Assembly: GCF_013112485.1 (NCBI RefSeq)
Contig: NZ_JABFHG010000013.1
Coordinates: 124,001-188,000 of the forward strand
DNA from: Roseicella sp. DB1501
GTDB taxonomy: Bacteria; Pseudomonadota; Alphaproteobacteria; Acetobacterales; Acetobacteraceae
Length of the DNA: 64,000 bases
Direction of reading: 5' to 3'
Shown: positions 18,262 to 28,111 of the stretch, piece after piece
Layout of the letters: each line of letters starts with the position of its first letter
Numbering within the stretch: position 1 is the stretch's first letter
Notes under the pieces: model-generated
Database searches by the model: none
What the model saw: only the letters and a program-made list of their open reading frames with translations
Told to the model about the DNA's origin: nothing
Program-made: the position numbers and the translations under genes

Positions 18262-18482
18262 GTCGCTTCCCGTTGCTCTGCCGCGGCTTGGCCGCGGCAG
18301 ACTATACTGGCCATTGGGCGCGGCTTGGCCGCGGCAGACTATACTGGCCATTGGGCGCGGCTTGGCCGCGGCAGACTATACTGGCCATTGGGCGCGGCCT
18401 GGCCGCGGCAGGCTGTGACGCATCTCGGGCAAGAGGGGTCTCATGGGATCCCCGCAAAGCTGCGAAGCGGTTTTGTGGGGAA
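18262..18482 (-). repeat. Expanded family B repeat (copy B5) containing a 37-bp tandem array
   Basis: The 362-bp spacer 18185-18546 holds no gene. Read on the minus strand, its ends match family B (GCGTCACAGCCTGCC and GCAACGGGAAGCG), but the inner hairpin is multiplied. A 37-bp unit (CGCGGCTTGGCCGCGGCAGA + CTATACTGGCCATTGGG) starts at 18282, 18319 and 18356, with a fourth, diverging start at 18393. Three units are virtually identical, indicating recent slippage or duplication. An outer imperfect stem CCCCGCAAA/TTTTGTGGGG closes the element at 18450-18480. Confidence 0.8.
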
Positions 18483-18492
18483 TACGTAGCTT

Positions 18493-18516
18493 GACGCCGC
18501 CACCGCCGGCGGCGTC
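18493..18516 (+). promoter_or_regulatory. GC-rich hairpin upstream of lipoprotein gene
   Basis: GACGCCGCC (18493-18501) and GGCGGCGTC (18508-18516) form a perfect 9-bp stem with a 6-nt loop, 30 bp before the lipoprotein ATG. There is no T run, so it is not a classical terminator; it might affect translation or be the end of the repeat block. Confidence 0.35.
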
Positions 18517-18546
18517 ACTGCCGGCCTTCCTGGAGGCAAGTCCCGC

Positions 18547-19479
18547 ATGGTTCCGCGTCGCGCCCTGGTCCTTCTCCTGCCACTGCTCGTCATGGGCTGC
18601 GCCGGCCGTGGCGAGCGGGCGGCGCCGGCGCCCCTGGCGCTCCGCTTTGGCGCGGCGCTGGAGGCGGCCGATCCGAGCGCCGATGCGCTGGTGACCCGGG
18701 TGGATGAGTTCGAGCGCATGGTCCTGCGCGAGGATGCGGCCATCGCCTTCGCCGAAGGGGGCCGCAAGGCCGGCCCGGCCCGCCTGCATCCGCCGCTCGC
18801 CGGCGCCGCGGAGGCCGCCGGCCGGGTGCTGATGCCGGCCTTCACCGCGCTCGGCGATTACGGCCATGGCTTGGCCCAGCTCGCCGATGGCGAGCCGGTC
18901 GAGCCGCGCTCCGGCCCGAGCGGCGCCCAGCTGGCGCGCGCCGCCGAGGACGGGCTGCTGGCGGTGCGGCAGGCGAGCGGCACCAGCGTGCCGGAGGCGG
19001 TGCGGCGGGCCGGGCTCGAGGGGATCATGGCCCTGTCCGATCTGTCCGACGGCATGGCCGCCGCCGGCCGCAACGCCAGCCTGAATGCCACGATCGCCGA
19101 GGCGGCGCCGCATGTCACCGCCGTCGCCGCCCTGCTGCGGGCGGTGATCGGCGCCGAAACGGGCCAGGGCACCCGCGGCGCCATCCAGGCCCGCCGCGAG
19201 GGGCTGGATGCGCAGCAGACCCGCTTCCTGGGCGCGGTCGCGGCCGATCGGCGGCTCGGCGTGGCGGAACGCTACGCGATCTATCGCGGCGTGGCGGCGA
19301 TGCGCGACGACGATCCCGCCCAGGGCAGCTTCGGCGCCCTGGTCGAGGTGCTGGCGAGCCTCGAGGCGGCGCATGCGGCGCTGGCGACCCGCAGCGCCGA
19401 TGCCGAGACGAAGGTCGCCGCCTTCGAGGCGGCGGTCGCCCAGCTCGGCGCCATGGCCGAGGCGTCGCGGCGCAACTGA
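18547..19479 (+). CDS. Putative lipoprotein of unknown function
   Basis: 310-aa protein with a clear lipoprotein signal: Arg4-Arg5, a hydrophobic run and the lipobox LVMGC with Cys18 as lipidation site. The mature part is Ala-rich, predicted largely helical, and I recognise no domain; segments such as ARAAEDGLLAVRQASG and VAAFEAAVAQLGAMAEA look like amphipathic or coiled-coil helices. A pilus- or envelope-associated role is possible but unsupported. It lies between pyrG and eno, an insertion into an otherwise conserved core order. Start at ATG 18547 is the only one giving the signal peptide. Confidence 0.75.
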   Translation: MVPRRALVLLLPLLVMGCAGRGERAAPAPLALRFGAALEAADPSADALVTRVDEFERMVLREDAAIAFAEGGRKAGPARLHPPLAGAAEAAGRVLMPAFTALGDYGHGLAQLADGEPVEPRSGPSGAQLARAAEDGLLAVRQASGTSVPEAVRRAGLEGIMALSDLSDGMAAAGRNASLNATIAEAAPHVTAVAALLRAVIGAETGQGTRGAIQARREGLDAQQTRFLGAVAADRRLGVAERYAIYRGVAAMRDDDPAQGSFGALVEVLASLEAAHAALATRSADAETKVAAFEAAVAQLGAMAEASRRN

Positions 19480-19556
19480 TTCGGCGCCCAAAGGGAGCAG
19501 GGGGGTACACGGGGACAGCCAAGGGGCCGGCGAGGCGGCAATTCCATTGCCGGTAG

Positions 19557-20930
<1,374 letters not shown>

Positions 20931-21096
20931 GGCCGGAGCGGGCGGGGCAGGCAGTCCCCGGCCCGGATCGCATCCGGCGAATGGCGGGATGCGCAGGAAA
21001 CTTCCAGTTCGGCGCCACATGGCCTAGGATCGTGGCGCATCGGCGGTGCCGGTCCGGGGGGCGGGCCGGCCTTCGCCCTTGGGGGAAGTACCGGAC

Positions 21097-21429
21097 ATGT
21101 CCTTTGGCCGCGCCCTGAAGCGCCGGGTCCGTGATGCCATGCTGCCGGTCGCCTTCGCGGCGCTCTGCGGCTACTTCGTCTGGAATGCCCAGCAGGGCGA
21201 TTTCGGCATGGTGGCGCGCGAGCGGAAACTGGCCGACATCGCCCAGGCCCGCGCCGCCCTGGTGCGGGCGGAGGCCGAGCGGGATGCCATGGAGCGGCGG
21301 GTCGCCGGGTTGCGCGGCGACCGCATCGACCGCGACGAGCTCGACGAGCGGGCGCGCACCCTGCTGAACCTCGTCGGCAAGGACGAGATCGTCATCCCCT
21401 ACGAGCCGGGCAAGCGCCTCTTCCAATAG
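21097..21429 (+). CDS. Septum formation initiator family protein (FtsB/DivIC-like)
   Basis: 110-aa bitopic membrane protein of the cell-division FtsB/DivIC family. A short basic N-terminus is followed by one hydrophobic segment (about residues 14-28), a coiled coil with Ala/Glu/Arg heptads (about 38-75) and the conserved C-terminal block LDERARTLLNLVGKDEIVIP. The ATG at 21097 follows a GGGGGAAG ribosome site; the frame from 21046 lacks one. In Alphaproteobacteria this gene stands between eno and pdhA, as here. It likely bridges FtsL and FtsQ at the septum. Confidence 0.9.
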   Translation: MSFGRALKRRVRDAMLPVAFAALCGYFVWNAQQGDFGMVARERKLADIAQARAALVRAEAERDAMERRVAGLRGDRIDRDELDERARTLLNLVGKDEIVIPYEPGKRLFQ

Positions 21430-21609
21430 GTGGCCGCGTCCGGGCCCCCGGTCAGGACATCCCTTATCTGACGATGGCGTGAGCGCTCCCGGTCGGCTGT
21501 CCGGGCGCGTTGCCGCGCATCCTGCCACTGGCAACTTCGCGGTTGTTGCGCGGTTTCCGCCCCGGCCGCATCGGATGCCATTATCCGGCTGATATGGCTG
21601 TTGAGGGCG

Positions 21610-21628
21610 TTAACCAAAAATCGGTTAA
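21610..21628. promoter_or_regulatory. Inverted repeat in AT-rich island upstream of pdhA, candidate operator
   Basis: TTAACC-N7-GGTTAA is a perfect 6-bp inverted repeat about 105 bp before the pdhA ATG. It lies within an AT-rich stretch (21600-21665) that stands out in the 304-bp spacer 21430-21733, which holds no gene. The half-site resembles a CtrA half-box, but the spacing (11 bases between TTAA elements) does not fit the canonical full site. Probably part of the pdh promoter region. Confidence 0.45.
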
Positions 21629-21733
21629 GCACTGTATTGCATTGCAACATCGAGGTTTTTTAAACGGCCGTCGCTTGCCGCGAGACAGGTGGCCGCGTAG
21701 ATCACGGTAACAGGAGACGAGAGGGAGCCGCCC

Positions 21734-22774
21734 ATGGCCCAGGCAGCGGACACCGCTGGCGCCAAGCGCCGCACGCGGTCGGCGAAGGAGTCGTCGATGA
21801 CGCGGGACCAGCTTCTCCAGGCCTACCACGACATGCTGTTGATCCGGCGCTTCGAGGAGAAGGCCGGCCAGCTCTACGGCATGGGGCTGATCGGCGGCTT
21901 CTGCCACCTCTATATCGGCCAGGAGGCGGTCGTCGTCGGCATGCAGGCCTGCCTCGAGCCGGGCGACCAGGTTATCACCTCCTACCGCGACCACGGCCAC
22001 ATGCTCGCCACGGGGATGGAGGCGCGCGGCGTGATGGCCGAGCTCACCGGGCGTTCGGGCGGCTACTCGCGCGGCAAGGGCGGCTCGATGCACATGTTCA
22101 GCCGCGAGAAGGGCTTCTACGGCGGGCATGGCATCGTCGGCGCCCAGGTCTCGCTCGGCACCGGCCTCGCCTTCTCCAACTGGTACCGCGAGAGCCGCAA
22201 CGTCAGCCTGACCTATTTCGGCGAGGGCGCCTCGAACCAGGGCCAGGTCTACGAGAGCTTCAACCTCGCCGCCCTGATGAAGCTGCCGGTCATCTTCATC
22301 ATCGAGAACAACAAGTACGGCATGGGCACGAGCGTGGAGCGCGCCAGCGCCTCGCACGACCTCTCGAAGAACGGCGCCGCCTGGGGCATTCCCGGCGAGC
22401 AGGTCAACGGCATGGACGTCACCGCGGTGAAGGAGGCCGGCGAGCGCGCCGCTGCCCACTGCCGCGAGGGCAAGGGCCCCTATCTGCTCGAGATGAAGAC
22501 CTACCGCTATCGCGGCCATTCCATGTCCGACCCGGCGAAGTACCGCACGCGGGAGGAGGTGCAGAAGATGCGCGAGCAGTCCGATCCGATCGAGACGGCG
22601 CGCAAGATGCTGCTGGAGCAGGACGTCTCCGAGGCGGAGCTGAAGAAGATCGACGACGAGGTGAAGGCTGTGGTCCAGGAGGCCGCCGACTTCGCGCAGA
22701 AGAGCCCGGAGCCGGACGAGGCCGAGCTCTGGACCGACGTGCTGCTGGAAGCTCCCGTCATGGAGGCCCGCTGA
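21734..22774 (+). CDS. pdhA: Pyruvate dehydrogenase E1 component subunit alpha
   Basis: 346-aa thiamine-diphosphate subunit that decarboxylates pyruvate in the Pdh complex. Segments [31 protein letters not shown] and the ThDP/Mg motif [15 protein letters not shown]...[14 protein letters not shown] are canonical, and the phosphoserine-loop-like [15 protein letters not shown] is present. The N-terminus has a basic Ala-rich leader of about 25 residues before [10 protein letters not shown], so a start at the internal ATG 21797 is conceivable. First gene of a tightly packed operon with pdhB (1-bp gap). Confidence 0.96.
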   Translation: MAQAADTAGAKRRTRSAKESSMTRDQLLQAYHDMLLIRRFEEKAGQLYGMGLIGGFCHLYIGQEAVVVGMQACLEPGDQVITSYRDHGHMLATGMEARGVMAELTGRSGGYSRGKGGSMHMFSREKGFYGGHGIVGAQVSLGTGLAFSNWYRESRNVSLTYFGEGASNQGQVYESFNLAALMKLPVIFIIENNKYGMGTSVERASASHDLSKNGAAWGIPGEQVNGMDVTAVKEAGERAAAHCREGKGPYLLEMKTYRYRGHSMSDPAKYRTREEVQKMREQSDPIETARKMLLEQDVSEAELKKIDDEVKAVVQEAADFAQKSPEPDEAELWTDVLLEAPVMEAR

Positions 22775-22775
22775 G

Positions 22776-24206
22776 ATGGGCGTGCAGATCCTGATGCCGG
22801 CGCTCTCCCCCACCATGACGGAGGGCAAGCTCTCCCGGTGGCTGAAGAAGGAGGGCGATGAGGTCAAGTCCGGCGACGTGATCGCCGAGATCGAGACCGA
22901 TAAGGCCACCATGGAGGTGGAGGCGGTCGACGAGGGCAAGCTCACGAAGATCCTGGTGCCTGAGGGCACCGAGGGAGTCTCGGTGAACAGCCCGATCGCC
23001 GAGCTCGATGGCGGCGGCGACACACCCTCGCAGGGCGCGGCGCCCGGCCAGGACACGGCCGCGCCGCAGCAGCCGGCGCCGCCGGCGGCCGCCAGCCACA
23101 AGGTGGGCGAGGTGGCGAAGCAGGCCGAGGACCATGCCGCAGTCGCCGAGCGCGGGGCGCAGCGCGGCGAGGGGGCGGCCAAAGCCGGCGAGGCGGCGGC
23201 CGCGCCCGAGAAGGACTGGGGCCCGACCAAGCCGATCACGGTGCGCGAGGCGCTGCGCGACGCCATGGCGCTCGAGATGCGGCGCGACAAGGACGTCTTC
23301 CTGATGGGCGAGGAGGTCGCCCAGTACCAGGGCGCCTACAAGATCTCGCAGGGGCTGCTCGATGAGTTCGGGCCGCGGCGGGTGATCGACACGCCGATCA
23401 CCGAGCACGGCTTCACCGGCATGGCGGTGGGCGCGGCGATGACCGGCCTGCGGCCGATCGTCGAGTACATGACCTTCAATTTCTCCATGCAGGCGATCGA
23501 CCAGATCATCAACAGCGCCGCCAAGACGCTGTACATGAGCGGCGGCCAGCTCGGTTGCCCGATCGTCTTCCGCGGCCCGAACGGCGCCGCCGCCCGCGTC
23601 GCGGCGCAGCACAGCCAGTGCTATGCAAGCTGGTACGCGCATGTGCCGGGGCTGAAGGTGGTGGCGCCCTGGTCCTCGGCGGATGCCAAGGGCCTGTTGC
23701 GCGCCGCGATCCGCGACCCGAACCCGGTGATCGTGCTGGAGAACGAGATCCTCTACGGCCATACCTTCGAATGCCCGACGGCGGACGACTTCATCCTGCC
23801 GATCGGCAAGGCGAAGATCGAGCGGCCGGGCAAGGACGTGACCATCGTCGCCTATTCCATCGCCGTCACCTGGGCGATGCAGGCGGCCGAGGCGCTGGCG
23901 AAGGAAGGGATCGAGGCGGAGGTGATCAACCTCCGCTCCATCCGCCCGCTCGATTCCGAGACCATCGCCGCCTCGGTGAAGAAGACCAACCGCCTCGTCA
24001 CCGTCGAGGAGGGCTGGCCCTACGCCAATATTGGCACCGAGGTGGCGATGCAGGTGATCGAGGCCGCCTTCGACTGGTTGGACGCGCCGCCGGTGCGGGT
24101 CTGCGGCAAGGACGTGCCGATGCCCTATGCCGCCAACCTCGAGAAGCTGGCGCTGCCGACGCAGCCCGAGATCATCGAGGCGGTGAAGCGGGTCACCTAC
24201 AAGTAG
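22776..24206 (+). CDS. pdhB: Pyruvate dehydrogenase E1 component subunit beta with N-terminal lipoyl domain
   Basis: 476-aa E1-beta subunit. Residues 1-78 form a lipoyl domain with lipoylated Lys43 in [14 protein letters not shown], followed by an Ala/Pro/Gln linker to about 140. The transketolase-like catalytic part starts at [15 protein letters not shown] and includes [15 protein letters not shown]-type and [19 protein letters not shown] blocks (written here by their recognisable cores [10 protein letters not shown] and FSMQAIDQI). A lipoyl domain on E1-beta is known from several Alphaproteobacteria; it gives the complex extra swinging arms. It lies between pdhA and pdhC. Confidence 0.96.
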   Translation: MGVQILMPALSPTMTEGKLSRWLKKEGDEVKSGDVIAEIETDKATMEVEAVDEGKLTKILVPEGTEGVSVNSPIAELDGGGDTPSQGAAPGQDTAAPQQPAPPAAASHKVGEVAKQAEDHAAVAERGAQRGEGAAKAGEAAAAPEKDWGPTKPITVREALRDAMALEMRRDKDVFLMGEEVAQYQGAYKISQGLLDEFGPRRVIDTPITEHGFTGMAVGAAMTGLRPIVEYMTFNFSMQAIDQIINSAAKTLYMSGGQLGCPIVFRGPNGAAARVAAQHSQCYASWYAHVPGLKVVAPWSSADAKGLLRAAIRDPNPVIVLENEILYGHTFECPTADDFILPIGKAKIERPGKDVTIVAYSIAVTWAMQAAEALAKEGIEAEVINLRSIRPLDSETIAASVKKTNRLVTVEEGWPYANIGTEVAMQVIEAAFDWLDAPPVRVCGKDVPMPYAANLEKLALPTQPEIIEAVKRVTYK

Positions 24207-24233
24207 CGTCGGCAGGGACGGGGGATACGACCG

Positions 24234-25706
24234 ATGGCAACCAACATCCTGATGCCCGCGCTCTCGCCGACCATGACCGAGGGCACGCTGGCGCGCTGGC
24301 TCAAGAAGGAGGGCGATGAGGTCAAGTCCGGCGACATCATCGCCGAGATCGAGACCGACAAGGCGACGATGGAGGTCGAGGCGGTCGACGAGGGCATCCT
24401 CGGCAGGATCCTGGTCGGCGACGGCACCCAGGGCGTGAAGGTGAACGACCCGATCGCGGTGCTGGTCGAGCCGGGCGAGAGCGTCAGCGACGCCGCCCCG
24501 GCGCCCCAGGCCCAAACCCCTCAGGCCCAAGCCCCCGAAGCCAAGGCATCCGAGGCCAAGGCGCCCGCGCCGCAGGGCTCGGAGGCGCCGGAGCCGGCGC
24601 AGTCGGCCAGCCAGGCGCCGGCGATCGAGGCCGTCAAGGCCTCGGGCGGCAAGGTCGCGGGCGCGGCGGAGCAGCCGGTGGCGATGCCGGCGGCTCAACC
24701 CTCCTCCCAGCCTTCGGCGCCGAAGGCCAATGGCCATGACCGGGCGGGGCAGGGCGGGGGAGAGCGCGTCTTCGCCTCGCCGCTGGCACGCCGCATGGCG
24801 CAGCAGGCCGGGCTCGATCTCGGCGGCGTGCAGGGCAGCGGACCCGGCGGCCGCATCGTGAAGTCGGATATCGAGGCGGCGCTGGCCAAGGGGCCGGCGG
24901 CGAAGCCGCAAGCCGCGCCGCAACCTGCGCCGCAACCGGCCGCCCCCGCTGCGGCGCCGCAGCCGGCCGCCGCCCTGAAGCCGGCCGCGCCGCCGCCCTC
25001 CGTCACCGCGCCGCACAAGGCGGTGCCGAACAGCACCATCCGCAAGGTCATCGCCCGCCGCCTGTCGGAGGCGAAGCAGACCATCCCGCATTTCTACGTC
25101 AGCACGGATTTCGAGATCGACGCGTTGCTGAAGCTGCGCGGCGACCTCAACGCCAAATCCGCCAAGGATGGGCCGGGGGCCTTCAAGCTCTCGGTCAACG
25201 ACATGGTCATCAAGGCGGTGGCGGCGGTGCTGCGGCGCTTCCCCAACGTGAACGCCATGTGGACCGAGGAGGCGATCCTCCAGTTCGAGGATGTCGACAT
25301 CTCGGTCGCGGTCTCGACGCCGACCGGCCTCATCACGCCGATCATCCGCAAGGCCGACCAGAAGGGCCTGTCGACGATCAGCAACGAGATGAAGGAGCTC
25401 GCCTCCCGCGCCAAGGCGAACAAGCTGAAGCCCGAGGAATTCCAGGGCGGCGGCTTCTCGATCTCCAATATGGGCATGTATGGCGTGAAGGATTTCAGCG
25501 CCATCATCAACCCGCCCCAGGCCGGCATCCTGGCAGTCGCCGCCGGCGAGCAGCGGCCGGTGGTCCGGGGCGGGCAGCTCGCCGTGGCGACGGTGATGAC
25601 CTGCACCCTCTCGGTCGATCACCGCGTCATCGACGGGGCGCTGGCCGCCGAGTTCATGCAGGCCCTGAAGGGCGTGATCGAGGACCCGCTGAGCCTGATG
25701 CTGTGA
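24234..25706 (+). CDS. pdhC: Dihydrolipoamide acetyltransferase (Pdh E2)
   Basis: 490-aa E2 core of the pyruvate dehydrogenase complex, transferring acetyl groups to CoA. One lipoyl domain (1-78, Lys43), a long linker with Ala/Pro/Glu repeats ([15 protein letters not shown]), a peripheral-subunit-binding domain ([14 protein letters not shown]...[12 protein letters not shown], about 178-223) and the catalytic domain ending in [11 protein letters not shown], where His463 and Asp467 are catalytic. The first 45 codons are nearly the same as in pdhB, indicating shared ancestry or gene conversion of the lipoyl domains. Its TGA overlaps the GTG of the next gene. Confidence 0.96.
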   Translation: MATNILMPALSPTMTEGTLARWLKKEGDEVKSGDIIAEIETDKATMEVEAVDEGILGRILVGDGTQGVKVNDPIAVLVEPGESVSDAAPAPQAQTPQAQAPEAKASEAKAPAPQGSEAPEPAQSASQAPAIEAVKASGGKVAGAAEQPVAMPAAQPSSQPSAPKANGHDRAGQGGGERVFASPLARRMAQQAGLDLGGVQGSGPGGRIVKSDIEAALAKGPAAKPQAAPQPAPQPAAPAAAPQPAAALKPAAPPPSVTAPHKAVPNSTIRKVIARRLSEAKQTIPHFYVSTDFEIDALLKLRGDLNAKSAKDGPGAFKLSVNDMVIKAVAAVLRRFPNVNAMWTEEAILQFEDVDISVAVSTPTGLITPIIRKADQKGLSTISNEMKELASRAKANKLKPEEFQGGGFSISNMGMYGVKDFSAIINPPQAGILAVAAGEQRPVVRGGQLAVATVMTCTLSVDHRVIDGALAAEFMQALKGVIEDPLSLML

Positions 25707-26095
25707 TCGACCACGTCTCGATCACGGTGCCGGACCTCGCCCTCGCCGCGTGCTTCTACGACGCGGCGATGGCGGCGCTCGGCGTCCCGGCGGTCGGGCA
25801 TGACGAGGCGGCGCTGCGCTATGGCGAGCGCTGCGACGCGGCGCATCCGCGGCGCAGCTACCTGACGATCCGGCCCGGTCCCGCGCCAGGTTCGGCGGAG
25901 GGCCGCCACTGGTGCTTCAAGGCGGCGGACCGCGCAGCGGTGGAGCGGTTCTGGCGCGCCGGCCTGGCCGCAGGCGGCGCGGATGACGGCGCGCCGGGCC
26001 TCCGGCCGCATTACCACCCGCATTACTACGCCGCCTTCCTGCGCGACCCGGCCGGCAACCGCATCGAGGCGGTCTGCCACGAGGCGCCGGCATGA
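25703..26095 (+). CDS. VOC family (glyoxalase-like) protein within the pdh operon
   Basis: 130-aa VOC-fold protein beginning [20 protein letters not shown], with conserved Tyr/His-rich edge [28 protein letters not shown] at the C-terminal half (only the core [11 protein letters not shown] cited as diagnostic). It starts at GTG 25703, overlapping the pdhC stop as GTGA, and its own stop overlaps the ATG of the GNAT gene (ATGA), so all three are translationally coupled. Its place between pdhC and lpdA is not part of the standard pdh operon. The function could be detoxification of a reactive carbonyl, but no substrate is evident. Confidence 0.85.
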   Translation: MIDHVSITVPDLALAACFYDAAMAALGVPAVGHDEAALRYGERCDAAHPRRSYLTIRPGPAPGSAEGRHWCFKAADRAAVERFWRAGLAAGGADDGAPGLRPHYHPHYYAAFLRDPAGNRIEAVCHEAPA

Positions 26096-26634
26096 GCGGC
26101 CTCGCGCTGCGGCCGGCGGTGCCGGGGGACGAGGCGCTCGTCCTCGGCTTCGTCCGCGCCCTCGCCGAATATGAGAAGCTGGCGCATCAGGTGCGGGCGG
26201 AGGAGGCGGATATCCGCCGCCTGCTCTTCGGCCAGCCGGCGCGGGCCGAGGCGCTGATCGCCGAATGGGAGGGCGCCCCGGCCGGCTTCGCCCTCTGGTA
26301 CTACAGCGTCTCGAGCTTCGACGGCCGGCCGAAGCTCTATGTCGAGGATGTCTTCGTCGCGCCCGAGCGGCGCGGAAAGGGCATCGGCCGCGCCATCTTC
26401 ACGTGGCTGGCGCGTCGCGCCCTGGCCGAGGGCTGCGGCCGCATGGAGTGGTCGGTGCTCGATTGGAACGCCCCCTCCATCGCCTTCTACCGATCGATCG
26501 GCGCCCGGCCGCGCGAGGGCTGGACCCTGCAGCGCCTCGGCGGCGCGGCGCTCCGGGCGCTGGCCAGGCAGGACGCGCCCGCCTCGGAGGCAGAGGCAGG
26601 AACAGGGGCCGGACAACAGGACCAGGAGAGGTGA
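26092..26634 (+). CDS. GNAT family N-acetyltransferase within the pdh operon
   Basis: 180-aa GNAT protein using acetyl-CoA. LYVEDVFVAPERRGKGIGRAI holds the strand-4 and pyrophosphate-binding loop (R-x-x-G-x-G), and WSVLDWNAPSIAFYRSIGA is the C-terminal acetyltransferase motif typical of the diamine/thialysine (SAT-like) branch. The start ATG overlaps the VOC stop. The final 25 residues are a low-complexity Glu/Ala/Gly tail. It is followed after 1 bp by lpdA, so it shares the pdh transcript, where its product acetyl-CoA is also generated. The acceptor is unknown. Confidence 0.88.
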   Translation: MSGLALRPAVPGDEALVLGFVRALAEYEKLAHQVRAEEADIRRLLFGQPARAEALIAEWEGAPAGFALWYYSVSSFDGRPKLYVEDVFVAPERRGKGIGRAIFTWLARRALAEGCGRMEWSVLDWNAPSIAFYRSIGARPREGWTLQRLGGAALRALARQDAPASEAEAGTGAGQQDQER

Positions 26635-26635
26635 C

Positions 26636-28033
26636 ATGGCCGAGCAATCCTTCGACGTGATCGTCCTCGGCGGCGGCCCCGGCGGCTATGTCGCCGCCAT
26701 CCGGGCCGCCCAGCTCGGCATGAAGACCGCGGTGGTGGAGCGCGAGAATCTCGGCGGCATCTGCCTGAATTGGGGCTGCATCCCGACCAAGGCGCTGCTG
26801 CGCAGCAGCGAGATCAACCACCTGCTGCACACGCTGGATGCCTATGGCTTCGCGGCCGACAACATCCGCTTCGACATCGGCAAGATCGTCAAGCGCAGCC
26901 GGGCCATCGCCAACCAGCTCTCGGGCGGCGTCAAGCACCTGATGCGCAAGAACAAGGTCACGGTCTTCGACGGCCACGGCAAGCTGGCGGGCAAGGGGAA
27001 GCTTGCCGTGACCAAGGACGGCAAGCCGGTCGCCGATCTCGCGGCCAAGCACATCATCCTGGCGACCGGCGCCCGCGCCCGCGTGCTGCCGGGGATCGAG
27101 CCGGACGGCAAGCTGGTCTGGACCTATCGCGAGGCGATGGTGCCGGACATCATGCCGAAGCGCCTCATCGTCATCGGCTCGGGCGCCATCGGCGCCGAAT
27201 TCGCCAGCTTCTACCTCAACCTCGGCGCCGAGGTGACGCTGGTCGAGGTGCTGGACCGCATCCTGCCGGTCGAGGATGCCGAGATCAGCGCCTTCGTCCG
27301 CAAGGCCTTTGAGAAGCAGAAGATGAGGATCCTGACCGGGGCCAAGATCCAGGGGCTGCGGAAGGGGGCGAACGAGGTCACGGCGGTGATCGAGGCCGGC
27401 GGCAAGGTGCAGGAGATCACCGCCGACCGCGTCATCTCGGCGGTCGGCATCGTCGGCAATGTCGAGGATATCGGCCTCGAGGGCACGGCGGTGAAGGTCG
27501 AGCGCAGCCATGTGGTGACCGACCCCTATGGCCGCACCGGCGAGCCGGGGGTCTATGCCATCGGCGACCTCACCGGCCCGCCCTGGCTGGCGCACAAGGC
27601 GAGCCATGAGGGGGTGATCTGCATCGAGGCCATCGCCGGCATGCATCCGCATGTGATGGACGTGACGAACATCCCCGGCTGTACCTATTGCCGGCCGCAG
27701 GTGGCGAGCGTCGGCCTGACCGAGGAGGCGGCGAAGAAGGCCGGGCACGAGGTGAAGATCGGCCGCTTCCCCTTCATCGGCAACGGCAAGGCCATCGCCA
27801 TGGGCGAGCCGGAGGGCATGATCAAGACCGTCTTCGACGCCAGGACCGGCGAGCTGCTCGGCGCCCATATGGCCGGGCCGGAGGTGACGGAGATGATCCA
27901 GGGCTACACCATCGCCAAGACCATGGAAACCACCGAGGTGGAGCTGATGGAGACGGTCTTCCCGCATCCAACCGTCTCCGAGGCGATGCACGAGGCGGTG
28001 CTTGATGCCTATGGCCGGGTGATCCACATCTAG
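26636..28033 (+). CDS. lpdA: Dihydrolipoyl dehydrogenase (E3)
   Basis: 465-aa FAD flavoenzyme that reoxidises dihydrolipoamide for the Pdh complex, passing electrons to NAD. FAD-binding IVLGGGPGGYVAA, the redox disulfide Cys43-LNWG-Cys48 in GGICLNWGCIPTK, the NAD-binding VIGSGAIGAEFASFY and the C-terminal catalytic His in FPHPTVSEAMHEAV are all seen. The ATG at 26636 with upstream AGGAGAGG is the right start; the longer frame from 26339 overlaps the GNAT gene. Located after the two small inserted genes and before lipA. Confidence 0.96.
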   Translation: MAEQSFDVIVLGGGPGGYVAAIRAAQLGMKTAVVERENLGGICLNWGCIPTKALLRSSEINHLLHTLDAYGFAADNIRFDIGKIVKRSRAIANQLSGGVKHLMRKNKVTVFDGHGKLAGKGKLAVTKDGKPVADLAAKHIILATGARARVLPGIEPDGKLVWTYREAMVPDIMPKRLIVIGSGAIGAEFASFYLNLGAEVTLVEVLDRILPVEDAEISAFVRKAFEKQKMRILTGAKIQGLRKGANEVTAVIEAGGKVQEITADRVISAVGIVGNVEDIGLEGTAVKVERSHVVTDPYGRTGEPGVYAIGDLTGPPWLAHKASHEGVICIEAIAGMHPHVMDVTNIPGCTYCRPQVASVGLTEEAAKKAGHEVKIGRFPFIGNGKAIAMGEPEGMIKTVFDARTGELLGAHMAGPEVTEMIQGYTIAKTMETTEVELMETVFPHPTVSEAMHEAVLDAYGRVIHI

Positions 28034-28111
28034 CCCGGGCAGCGCGGCCGGCGCGGGGCGATCCCGCGCCGCCGAGGGCTGACCGGACGAGTTGACCGGA
28101 CCAGGGACGGC

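Noticed and set aside
18282-18402. 37-bp tandem units considered as a CRISPR array
   Set aside because: Units are head-to-tail with no unique spacers and no cas genes; a tandem expansion of a hairpin repeat fits better.
20969-20993. 7-bp hairpin after eno as terminator
   Set aside because: Short stem, long loop and no T run; too weak to annotate.
21610-21628. TTAACC...GGTTAA read as a CtrA box
   Set aside because: Canonical CtrA sites have 7 bases between TTAA elements in direct layout; here they are 11 apart and inverted.
22758-25622. 954-codon minus-strand open frame opposite pdhB and pdhC
   Set aside because: Composition (Arg, His, Asp, Leu rich, no motifs) is that expected from the reverse strand of high-GC third-position-biased genes.
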